DNA from: Caballeronia novacaledonica | Lineage (GTDB): Bacteria; Pseudomonadota; Gammaproteobacteria; Burkholderiales; Burkholderiaceae | Assembly (NCBI RefSeq): GCF_900258035.1 | Contig: NZ_OGTP01000022.1 | Span: forward strand, 38,308-102,307 | Reading direction: 5' to 3' | DNA: 64,000 nucleotides | In this document: positions 53,141-60,766 of the stretch, one piece after another | Layout of the letters: every line of letters starts with the position of its first letter | How positions within the stretch are numbered: position 1 is the first letter of the stretch | Made by a program: the position numbers and the translations under genes | Notes under the pieces: model-generated | What the model saw: only the letters and a program-made list of their open reading frames with translations | What the model was told of the DNA's origin: nothing | Database searches by the model: none

Positions 53141-53953
53141 TCAGTCGGACTGCGCAACGGCGCCGAGACGCAACGCGGCGAAATCGGCGGGCCGTTTGCC
53201 GAAGAAGGCGTTGATGCCTTCGGCGGCCTCGTCGTCGCCGAGCGACTCCACCATGTAGCGCGCTTCGAGGTCCAGTTGCGCATCGACGGAGTTCTCGCCC
53301 GCGCGACGGCACAGCGCCTTGATCCGGCTGATCGCGCGCTCGGGACCGGCCGCGAGCGTCCGGGCGAAACCGAGGGCTTCCGCGAGCGCGGCGCCCGGCT
53401 CCGCGAGGCGATTCACCGCGCCCAGCGCCTGCATGCGTTCGCCCGTCACGGGCTTGCCGGTCAGGCACAGTTCGGTGAGCAATTGCCGCGACACGACCCC
53501 GGACAGAAACGCGGTCGCGCCGCCATCGGGCGACAGTCCGACCTTCACGTACGCCACCGAAAACGACGCGTTGCGCGCCGCGACCAGCATGTCGCACGCG
53601 AGCGCGATCGAAAGGCCCGCGCCGGCGGCCGCGCCTTCCACGGCCGCGATCACCGGCTTGCCGCAATCGCGGATCGCGCGGATCATGCCGTGCAGACTTT
53701 CGATGCCTTCGCGCCGCTCGGACGGCGTCATCGCGCGCCGTTGCGCGAGGCGGTTCAGATCGCCGCCCGCGCAGAACGTCGCGCCTACGCCCGTCAGCAC
53801 GATCGCGCCGACGCCGCTATCGCGCTGCGCCGCGTCGAGCGCCGCCGGAAGCGCCTTGTACGTCTCGCCGGTGAGCGCGTTGCGCGCGGCCGGATTGTTG
53901 AAGGACAGCACCTGCACCGCGCCGTCGCGGCGCGCAAGAATCGGTTCGTTCAT
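53141..53953 (-). CDS. Enoyl-CoA hydratase/isomerase family, PaaG-like
   Basis: A 270-residue crotonase. The second catalytic position is Asp, not Glu: the VKVGLSPDGG segment follows the PaaG isomerase pattern, and the first Glu of hydratases is absent from AAAGAGLSIAL. It may therefore isomerise a double bond or ring CoA thioester instead of adding water. It lies 12 bp upstream of the CoA-transferase gene and 33 bp after the thiolase gene. Confidence 0.87.
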   Translation of the reverse strand: MNEPILARRDGAVQVLSFNNPAARNALTGETYKALPAALDAAQRDSGVGAIVLTGVGATFCAGGDLNRLAQRRAMTPSERREGIESLHGMIRAIRDCGKPVIAAVEGAAAGAGLSIALACDMLVAARNASFSVAYVKVGLSPDGGATAFLSGVVSRQLLTELCLTGKPVTGERMQALGAVNRLAEPGAALAEALGFARTLAAGPERAISRIKALCRRAGENSVDAQLDLEARYMVESLGDDEAAEGINAFFGKRPADFAALRLGAVAQSD

Positions 53954-53986
53954 GGCTTCAGTTCCTGCCGAATTGATGGAAAGCGC

Positions 53987-55168
53987 TCAATAGATTTCGA
54001 AGAGCCCGGCGGCGCCCATGCCGCCGGCGATGCACATCGTGACGACGGCGTACTTCACGCCGCGACGACGGCCTTCGATGAGCACGTGTCCCGCGAGGCG
54101 CGCGCCGGTCGTGCCGAACGGATGGCCGATGGAAATCGCGCCGCCATTCACGTTGAGACGTTCCGACGGAATTTCGAGCCGCTGCTGACAGTAGAGCGCC
54201 TGCGAAGCGAAGGCTTCGTTGAGTTCCCACAGGCCGATGTCGTCGACCGTGAGACCGTGGCGTGCGAGCAGCTTCGGCACCGCGAGCACGGGACCGATGC
54301 CCATTTCGTCCGGCTCGCAGCCCGCCACCGCGAAACCGCGGAATGCGCCGAGCGCGGTGAGGTTCGCGCGCTCGGCGGTTTTGGCTTCCATCATCACGCA
54401 GGCGGATGCGCCGTCGGACAGTTGCGACGAGTTGCCCGCCGTGACGAACTTGTCCGGGCCTTTGACGGGCGCGAGATGAGCGAGCGCTTCGCAGGTCGTG
54501 CCGGGGCGGTTGCAGGTGTCGCCGGATACGGTCACCTCGCGGTATTTGACGGCACCGGTTTCCTTGTCGGTGACGGCCATCGTCGTCGTGACGGGCACGA
54601 TCTCGTCGGCGTAACGTCCGGCGAGCTGGGCTTCCTCCGTGCGGCGCTGGCTCTGCGCCGAGAAGCGATCCTGCGCTTCGCGGCTGATGCCGTAGCGCCG
54701 CGCGACGATATCGCCGGTGTCGATCATCGCCATATAGACCTCGGGCTTGTGCTCGACGATCCACGGATCGAGCCCGCTCACGCCGTCCTCGCGGGTGCGC
54801 AGGCCGGAGATGCTTTCGACGCCTCCGGCGATGATCGCCGGCGCGCCATCGACGACGATGCGGCCCGCCGCCATCGCGATCGCCTGCAGGCCGGACGCGC
54901 AGAAGCGCGTGATGGTCGTGCCCGCGATCGACAGCGGCAAACCCGCGCGGATCACGGTCTGGCGCGCGATATTGCGGCCCGTGATGCCTTCCGGATAACC
55001 ACAGCCGAGGATCGCGTCCTCGAACATCTCCGGATCGACGCCCGAGCGTTCCACGGCGGCGCGCACGGCGAACGAAGCGAGCGTGGGACCGGGCGTGACG
55101 TTGAATTCGCCGCGATGCGCTTTGGTGAGCGGCGTGCGCGCGGTGGATACGATGACGGCTTCTCGCAT
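53987..55168 (-). CDS. Acetyl-CoA acyltransferase (thiolase)
   Basis: A 393-residue thiolase. The nucleophile Cys is in RFCASGLQAI (about residue 88), the His in GGAISIGHPFGTTG and the second Cys in MCIAGGMGAA, so it is complete. It cleaves 3-ketoacyl-CoA to acetyl-CoA. It is the first gene of a minus-strand unit that continues with crotonase, CoA-transferase, monooxygenase and perhaps the DUF485 and symporter genes. AGGA lies 9 bases before the ATG. Confidence 0.92.
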   Translation of the reverse strand: MREAVIVSTARTPLTKAHRGEFNVTPGPTLASFAVRAAVERSGVDPEMFEDAILGCGYPEGITGRNIARQTVIRAGLPLSIAGTTITRFCASGLQAIAMAAGRIVVDGAPAIIAGGVESISGLRTREDGVSGLDPWIVEHKPEVYMAMIDTGDIVARRYGISREAQDRFSAQSQRRTEEAQLAGRYADEIVPVTTTMAVTDKETGAVKYREVTVSGDTCNRPGTTCEALAHLAPVKGPDKFVTAGNSSQLSDGASACVMMEAKTAERANLTALGAFRGFAVAGCEPDEMGIGPVLAVPKLLARHGLTVDDIGLWELNEAFASQALYCQQRLEIPSERLNVNGGAISIGHPFGTTGARLAGHVLIEGRRRGVKYAVVTMCIAGGMGAAGLFEIY

Positions 55169-55343
55169 GCGTAGTAATCCTAAGTCGATAACGAAAGATA
55201 AAACTCGAACGGATCAGGCGAAGGCTTTCAGAAAATCGGGCTTCCCGCGCGATGGATCGCTTCCGGGGTCATCGCCCTTGTCTCCGTGTATTTGCTGTGA
55301 GGCGATTGTGGAATGCGAATTTCGCCTTGCCAATCCAAGTGGC

Positions 55344-55372
55344 AATTGACGAACTGTTAACTGAGAATTGAC
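55344..55372. promoter_or_regulatory. Direct AATTGAC repeat upstream of the thiolase gene
   Basis: AATTGAC occurs at 55344-55350 and 55366-55372, 22 bp apart (two helical turns), flanking GTTAACT. It lies in the 231-bp spacer between the thiolase start and the LysR stop. It could bind a regulator, for example the LysR protein encoded upstream. Confidence 0.35.
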
Positions 55373-55399
55373 ATCGACGGCCGCGCGGCCCGATCGAAC

Positions 55400-56311
55400 T
55401 CAGGACCAGGTCTGCGCGAGCGCCGTGATTTCGGTGCGCAGAAAGTCGATCAGCGCCTGCGTCGCGGGCGACGGAAAGCGGTTGGGCAGCGTCACGATAT
55501 AAAGCGTGTTCAGCGGTCCCGCGACACGGTATTGCGGCAGGAGGCGCACGAGCCCGCGGCTCGAAGGCGCATGCGGCACATAGGCCGGCAGAAGGCCGAC
55601 GCCCATACCGGCGCACGTCGCTTCCGCGAGAAAGGGAAAGTCCGACGACTGCAGCGCGGGCTGCATCGTGATGGCGTGGACGTCGGCTTCGTTCTGCCGA
55701 TGCGTGAGCGTCATCGTGATGCGCCGGTCCGGATGCGGCGACGCGACGAGCGCGAGCCTTTCGAGATCGGCGGGCGATTCGATCGGCCCGTGTTTTTCGA
55801 CGTAATCCGCCGACGCGTACAGGCTCCAGTCGAACGAGCAGATATTGCGCGCCACGCAGTCCAGCGGCGGCGTGCGCGTGATCCGCAACGCCACGTCGAC
55901 TTCCGATGCGATCAGATCCTCGATGCTGTTGTTGAACGTCACGTTCAGCGTGATGCCCGGATGCGCGTGCGCGAATTCGAGCAGCTTCGGTCCGATGAAC
56001 ATTCTGCCGAAGCCCGTCGGCACGCTCACGCGCACACGCCCGGTCAGCGACTGCCCGAGATCGTCGATCGATGCGCGCGCCGCCTTGAGATCTTCCAGCA
56101 TGCGCAGGCCGCAATCGTAGAGCGTGTGGCCGGCCTGCGTGAGTTCGAGGTTGCGCGTCGAGCGGCGCAGCAGTTGCGCGCCCGTTTCGCGTTCCAGCAA
56201 CTTGAGCCGCTGACTGATGTTCGCGCGCGTCATGCCGAGCTTGCGCGCGGCGGCGCTCAGGCTGCGTGAATCGACAATCTCGACGAACAGGCCGATGAGG
56301 TTCAGGTCCAT
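55400..56311 (-). CDS. LysR-family transcriptional regulator
   Basis: A 303-residue LysR protein. The helix-turn-helix is in SRSLSAAARKLGMTRANISQRLKLLERETG and the effector domain starts near residue 95 (VRVSVPTGFG). It resembles the large CrgA/AphB-like branch. It is transcribed in the same direction as the thiolase operon 231 bp downstream and may regulate it. It starts 19 bp after the stop of the TetR gene. Confidence 0.88.
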   Translation of the reverse strand: MDLNLIGLFVEIVDSRSLSAAARKLGMTRANISQRLKLLERETGAQLLRRSTRNLELTQAGHTLYDCGLRMLEDLKAARASIDDLGQSLTGRVRVSVPTGFGRMFIGPKLLEFAHAHPGITLNVTFNNSIEDLIASEVDVALRITRTPPLDCVARNICSFDWSLYASADYVEKHGPIESPADLERLALVASPHPDRRITMTLTHRQNEADVHAITMQPALQSSDFPFLAEATCAGMGVGLLPAYVPHAPSSRGLVRLLPQYRVAGPLNTLYIVTLPNRFPSPATQALIDFLRTEITALAQTWS

Positions 56312-56330
56312 GAGGAACGTTTTCTCAGGG

Positions 56331-56960
56331 TCAGCGCTTGCGGCGCCGTCCGTCCAGCGCGAAGTTCCCGAGCAGCGTTTTCCGGCTCGCCGCCAGTATT
56401 TCCTCGCCGAGCGCCGGATTCGCGCCGCCGGTCGCCCGCGACAGAATGAGCGCGCCGACCATCTCGCTATAGAACGCGAGCGCCTTGCGGCGGGCTTCGT
56501 CGTGTTGCGCGCCTTCGCCGCGCTGTTCGGCGATGAGCGCGGTCAGCGTGCCGATCATCGTCTCGAAGCCGCTCGCGAAGTGCGATTGCGCCTCGGGCCC
56601 GAGGCGGCGCACGTCGGCGGTGAGTCCGGCCACCGCGCAACCCTGCTCGATATCGCCGCAATGCGCGCCGGACAGGTAGAAGTCCACCTGCCGTTTCAGG
56701 CGATTGCCGCCGCGCCCGACCGGTGCGTCGAGGGCTTCCTTCAGGTCGCGATTCGCCTTGTCCATCGCATTCGCGACGACCGCGGCGGCCAGCGCTTCCT
56801 TCGATTCGAAGTGGTTGTAGAAGCCGCCCTGGGTAAACCCTGCGGCTTTCATCAGCGCGCTCAGCCCGACGCCGTCGATGCCGTGTTCACGGAACAACTT
56901 CTCCGACGCCGCGATGATCGCCTTGCGATTCTCCGCCGCCTGCTGTTTCGAGACACCCAT
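56331..56960 (-). CDS. TetR-family transcriptional regulator
   Basis: A 209-residue TetR protein. ENRKAIIAASEKLFREHGIDGVGLSALMKAAGFTQGGFYNHF is the DNA-binding domain and QGCAVAGLTADV in the effector part is typical of the YkgM/AcrR-like group with a GC-rich ligand pocket. ATG at 56960 is preferred over the TTG two codons earlier. It diverges from a SnoaL-like remnant, and an intact relative of that gene plus an MFS gene would be normal targets. Confidence 0.86.
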   Translation of the reverse strand: MGVSKQQAAENRKAIIAASEKLFREHGIDGVGLSALMKAAGFTQGGFYNHFESKEALAAAVVANAMDKANRDLKEALDAPVGRGGNRLKRQVDFYLSGAHCGDIEQGCAVAGLTADVRRLGPEAQSHFASGFETMIGTLTALIAEQRGEGAQHDEARRKALAFYSEMVGALILSRATGGANPALGEEILAASRKTLLGNFALDGRRRKR

Positions 56961-57045
56961 CGTCAAGGCTCCGCATCGTTCATCGATCGATTATAGCGCC
57001 CTTAAAAAAATACAATGTCGATCACCATCGTCTTGGGAAGCCGTC

Positions 57046-57180
57046 ATGACTACATCCACCGAAGCCGCCAACAAGAGCCTCGTGCTCGAGGCTTTCGACA
57101 CGCTCTTCAAGCAGCGCGACTACGCCGCCGCCGGGCGCTTCTGGTCGCCCGGCTACATTCAGCACAGCGCGCAGCGGACT
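57046..57180 (+). pseudogene. 5' remnant of a SnoaL-like (NTF2-fold) gene
   Basis: The first 45 codons read like a SnoaL-like polyketide cyclase-family protein (ANKSLVLEAFDTLFKQRDYAAAGRF, then SPGYIQHSA). After that the frame continues to 57405 but no longer resembles the family, which normally has about 130 residues. It has a start codon and GGGAAG upstream. The break near 57180 and the MFS remnant beyond it suggest a deletion that joined two convergent genes. Confidence 0.65.
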
Positions 57181-57267
57181 GCCGATGTTCGGCCATCGCT
57201 TTCCGCAGTAAGCGAATCGATCATGTCGGTCCATCGGTCGAAATGCGCGCTGAATTCAACGCCCGTT

Positions 57268-57490
57268 TCATCGCCGGCTGACATTGCCGTGGATCGGTCG
57301 CGGGTAGTTCACTTCGAGCGATCCGGCAGCCGCGAACATCGCGCCGCATGCCAGCGCGAGCGCCGCCGCTGCGCGCGTGCGGCGCGCTCGTCATCAGCGC
57401 CTTGATGTTCGGCGACTGGAACAGGCCGAAACCGGCTCCGCAGAGCGCCACTCGCGCCGCGATGCCGTACACGGACGGTTCCCGATGTCT
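57268..57490 (-). pseudogene. Degraded C-terminal remnant of a DHA2-type MFS transporter
   Basis: On the minus strand, SVYGIAARVALCGAGFGLFQSPN followed by TSAPHARSGGA is the late conserved block of fourteen-helix MFS drug exporters. About 22 codons later, in a different frame, ALACGAMFAAAGSLEV and a stop at 57268 match the end of the last helix. The roughly 50 residues that should lie between are missing, and the frame changes. The N-terminal 350 residues are absent as well. It is therefore a scar, not a gene. Confidence 0.6.
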
Positions 57491-57610
57491 TCATTGTTCG
57501 GCGCGCCGCTCGGAAAACGCGGCGCCGTTTGATTCCCGCGAGGAATACCGGCGCAACGGCGAAACGATTTCCGCTAGAGTTGGAATTAAAAAACGGCTGG
57601 CGGGAAAAGG

Positions 57611-58507
57611 ATGAGAATCGAAGACTTGCGCGTCTTCTCCGTGCTCGCGGAGACGCGAAATCTGCATCGCGTTGCGCAGAAAACCGGGCTCACGCAATCG
57701 GCCGTGTCGAAGATCCTGCAGCGGCTCGAAGCCGAGTTCGATACGCGGCTCGTCGATCGCAAAGGGCGCGGCGTCGAGCTCACCGCGGCGGGGCGCGTGC
57801 TCGTCGAGCGTGCCGCCGACGTGGGCGCGTCGGTCGCGCAAACCTACGCGGAAATGGCGGCGGCGAAGTCCGCGTCGGCGGGGAAGATTCGCATCGGCGT
57901 CGTGCCGGCGCTGCTCGAATCCGCGCTGCTGCCGACGCTCGCGCGCTATACGGCGCGCGAGAGCGCCGTTTCTTTCCGGCTTTCCGTGCAGGTTTCGGCG
58001 CTTCTCTTCGACGAACTGAAAGACGGCCAACTCGACCTCGCGCTTTGCTTCATGCAAGACAGCGTCGTCGACGAAGAACTCCAGTCGGACGAGATCGGCG
58101 TCGACCGTTATCGGATCGTCGCGCGCCAGGGCCATCGGTTGGCCCATGCGCCAACCGATCCGCGCATGCTGCAAGCGGCGAAATGGCTGCTGCCGCTGCC
58201 GGGTCACGGATTGCGGCAGATCGTCGATCGCTATTTCGACGATCATGGCCTCACGCCGCCGCAGACCGTCGTGGAAACGGATGCATCGATCTCGCTGCTG
58301 ACGTCCCTGCTGCGCAACAGCGACCTCATCACGATCCTGACCGAGCAGATGCTCAAGACCTATGCGGGCCGCGATCTCGCCGCGCTGCCGTACGAAACGG
58401 CACTGTTCGAGAGCAGGATCCGGCTTTTTTATCGCAGGAAAACGTATCTGTCGCCGGTCGTGCAGAAATTCCGCTCGACGTTGCGCGATGCGTTGACGGC
58501 GCACTGA
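57611..58507 (+). CDS. LysR-family transcriptional regulator
   Basis: A 298-residue LysR protein. The helix-turn-helix is HRVAQKTGLTQSAVSKILQRLEAEF and the effector part begins at KIRIGVVPALLESALLP. CFMQDSVVDEE and GIGVDR are loop regions of the binding pocket. It has AAAAGG upstream of the ATG. It lies downstream of the pseudogene stretch; its target is unclear, perhaps the lost genes or the small membrane protein and ABC exporter downstream. Confidence 0.86.
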   Translation: MRIEDLRVFSVLAETRNLHRVAQKTGLTQSAVSKILQRLEAEFDTRLVDRKGRGVELTAAGRVLVERAADVGASVAQTYAEMAAAKSASAGKIRIGVVPALLESALLPTLARYTARESAVSFRLSVQVSALLFDELKDGQLDLALCFMQDSVVDEELQSDEIGVDRYRIVARQGHRLAHAPTDPRMLQAAKWLLPLPGHGLRQIVDRYFDDHGLTPPQTVVETDASISLLTSLLRNSDLITILTEQMLKTYAGRDLAALPYETALFESRIRLFYRRKTYLSPVVQKFRSTLRDALTAH

Positions 58508-58612
58508 ACGCGCCCGCGAAGTGTAACCATGACAATTTTTTGATTGTAATGATCGCCGGCCATACGATGCTTTCGTGTGACGCCGCTTTGCATCTGACAG
58601 AAAGGAGTGGTC

Positions 58613-58882
58613 ATGGACGATTTCCTGATTGCCTTCGGCGCGTTGTGGGTCGTGATCTGCGTGTATGCGATCCTCGCGCACCACTTCAAGCCGTCCGCCT
58701 CCGATGACGTCCCGCCCTGCACGATTCCCCCGTGGTTCGAGCGCGAGGAATTCGCCGCCAACGCGTACGCCATGTCGGCGTCCGGATCGCTGCATCCTCG
58801 CGAATCGAGAGGGAACTCGCCACGGCGCCTGCTGCGTTGCGCGGGCAGGTCGCCGGAGCGCGTGCGTTCGTCGCGCAGGTGA
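58613..58882 (+). CDS. Small single-span membrane protein (unrecognised)
   Basis: An 89-residue frame with a strong AAAGGAG 6 bases before the ATG. Residues 3-25 (FLIAFGALWVVICVYAILAHHF) form one transmembrane helix. The rest is hydrophilic, with an acidic part and an Arg/Ser-rich end that may be non-coding if the true protein ends sooner. I do not recognise the family. It precedes the ABC exporter by 87 bp. Confidence 0.5.
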   Translation: MDDFLIAFGALWVVICVYAILAHHFKPSASDDVPPCTIPPWFEREEFAANAYAMSASGSLHPRESRGNSPRRLLRCAGRSPERVRSSRR

Positions 58883-58969
58883 CGCGCCGCCCCGACAAAA
58901 CACGCTTCCCGGAAGAAGCGCCGCCACGAGACGATAATCTGGCTTGGCTCTCCACTCCGCCAGGATTCC

Positions 58970-60766
58970 ATGTCTTCTGCAGCAGCTCCCTTGCCGCGCG
59001 TCGGCCTGCTCTTCTCCCTCGCTTCCTTCCTGCGCCCGTATGCCGGGCGCTGGGCGCTCGCGTTTCTCGCACTGGTGACATCGGCGGGCGCGACGCTGGC
59101 GCTGCCGATGGCCTTCCGATATCTGATCGACCGCGGTTTCGCCAGCGGCGATCGGACGCATATCGACCGCTATTTCATCGCGCTTTTCGTCGTCTCGCTC
59201 GTCCTCGCGGGCGCGACGGCGCTGCGCTTTTACTGGGTATCGTGGCTCGGCGAGCGCGTGACGGCCGATCTGCGTCGCGCGGTCTACGATCACATCGTCG
59301 GAATGAGCCCGCAGTTCTTCGAAACGACACAGACAGGCGAAGTCCTCTCGCGTCTCACCACCGACACGACGCTGATCCAGACGGTCGTGGGCACGAGCCT
59401 GTCGCTCGGCTTGCGCAATGCCTTGCTGACGATAGGCGGCATCGCGATGCTGATCACGACGAGCCCCGTGTTGTCGGGCTACATCATCGCCGTGCTGATC
59501 GTGGTCGTCGCGCCGATCGTCATCTTCGGCCGGCGGGTGCGGCGGCTTTCGCGCGCGAGCCAGGACAAGGTGGCCAATGCGAGCGCGCTCGCGGGCGAAG
59601 TGCTCAACGCCATGCCGACGGTGCAGTCGTACACACAGGAAGCATTCGAGGCGCGGCGCTTCGGCGCGGCGGTGGAATCCGCCTTCGATACCGCGCTCAC
59701 GCGCATTCGCGCCCGCGCCGGGTTGACGGCCGTGGTCATCGTGTTCGTGTTCGCCGCCGTCGTCTTCGTGCTCTGGCTCGGCGCGCAGGCCGTGCTCGCG
59801 AAGCAGATGACGGCGGGCCAGTTGTCGCAGTTCATCCTCTACGCGGTGTTCACGGCGGGCGCCGTCGGCGCGCTCGCGGAAGTGTGGGGCGATCTGCAGC
59901 GCGCCGCCGGCGCAACCGAACGGCTGATGCAGCTTCTGTCCGCGCGCTCGCCCGTCACGGAGGCCGCGACCACGGTGCCGATGCCCGCCGCCGGCGAAGG
60001 CATCCGCTTCGACGACGTGAGCTTCTCCTACCCTTCCCGCGAGGGCATCGCGACGCTTTCCGGCTTCTCGCTGCATGTGCGTCCCGGCGAGCATGTTGCG
60101 CTCGTCGGGCCATCGGGAGCGGGCAAGACCACGCTGTTTCAATTGCTGCTGCGGTTCTACGACCCGCAGTCCGGCAACATTTCGATCAACGGCGTCGCGA
60201 CACGTCACATGTCGCTCGGCACGTTGCGCCGCGCGGTCGGCGTCGTGTTGCAGGACTCGGTGATTTTTTCAGGCAGCGTCTTCGACAACATCCGTTACGG
60301 CATGCCCGACGCGACGCTCGCGCAAGTGCAACGCGCCGCCGACATGGCCGCCGCCGCCGGTTTCATCGAGCAGCTTCCGCAGGGCTACGACACGTTTCTC
60401 GGCGAGCGCGGCGTGCGGCTGTCGGGCGGGCAGCGTCAGCGCATCGCGATTGCGCGGGCGATTCTGCGCGATCCGCCCATCCTCCTGCTCGACGAAGCCA
60501 CCAGCGCGCTCGACGCGGCGAGCGAACGGCTCGTGCAAACGGCGCTTGACAATGCCGCGCAGAATCGCACGACGCTGGTCATCGCGCATCGGCTGGCGAC
60601 CGTGCAGCAAGCCGACCGCATCGTCGTGATGGAACAGGGGCGGATCGTCGCGCAAGGCCGTCACGCCGAGCTGCTGCGAAGCTCGCCGCTGTATGCGCAG
60701 CTCGCGGCGCTGCAGTTCGGCGAGCCGGCCATCGCCGCATTGCGCGACTTCAACGCTTCGCGTTGA
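58970..60766 (+). CDS. ABC transporter, fused permease-ATPase (MsbA-like)
   Basis: A 598-residue half-transporter. The N-terminal membrane domain has six helices (residues about 20-310), and the ATPase domain follows: GPSGAGKTT (Walker A), LSGGQRQR (signature), ILLLDEATS (Walker B) and VIAHRL (H-loop). It acts as a homodimer exporter for lipids or drugs. AGGA lies 4 bases before the ATG. Its end overlaps the prpR end by 17 bp tail to tail. Confidence 0.92.
   Translation: MSSAAAPLPRVGLLFSLASFLRPYAGRWALAFLALVTSAGATLALPMAFRYLIDRGFASGDRTHIDRYFIALFVVSLVLAGATALRFYWVSWLGERVTADLRRAVYDHIVGMSPQFFETTQTGEVLSRLTTDTTLIQTVVGTSLSLGLRNALLTIGGIAMLITTSPVLSGYIIAVLIVVVAPIVIFGRRVRRLSRASQDKVANASALAGEVLNAMPTVQSYTQEAFEARRFGAAVESAFDTALTRIRARAGLTAVVIVFVFAAVVFVLWLGAQAVLAKQMTAGQLSQFILYAVFTAGAVGALAEVWGDLQRAAGATERLMQLLSARSPVTEAATTVPMPAAGEGIRFDDVSFSYPSREGIATLSGFSLHVRPGEHVALVGPSGAGKTTLFQLLLRFYDPQSGNISINGVATRHMSLGTLRRAVGVVLQDSVIFSGSVFDNIRYGMPDATLAQVQRAADMAAAAGFIEQLPQGYDTFLGERGVRLSGGQRQRIAIARAILRDPPILLLDEATSALDAASERLVQTALDNAAQNRTTLVIAHRLATVQQADRIVVMEQGRIVAQGRHAELLRSSPLYAQLAALQFGEPAIAALRDFNASR

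Noticed and set aside
57046..57405. Full-length 119-residue protein from the SnoaL-like start
   Set aside because: Only the first 45 residues resemble the family. The rest overlaps the MFS remnant on the other strand and is not coherent.
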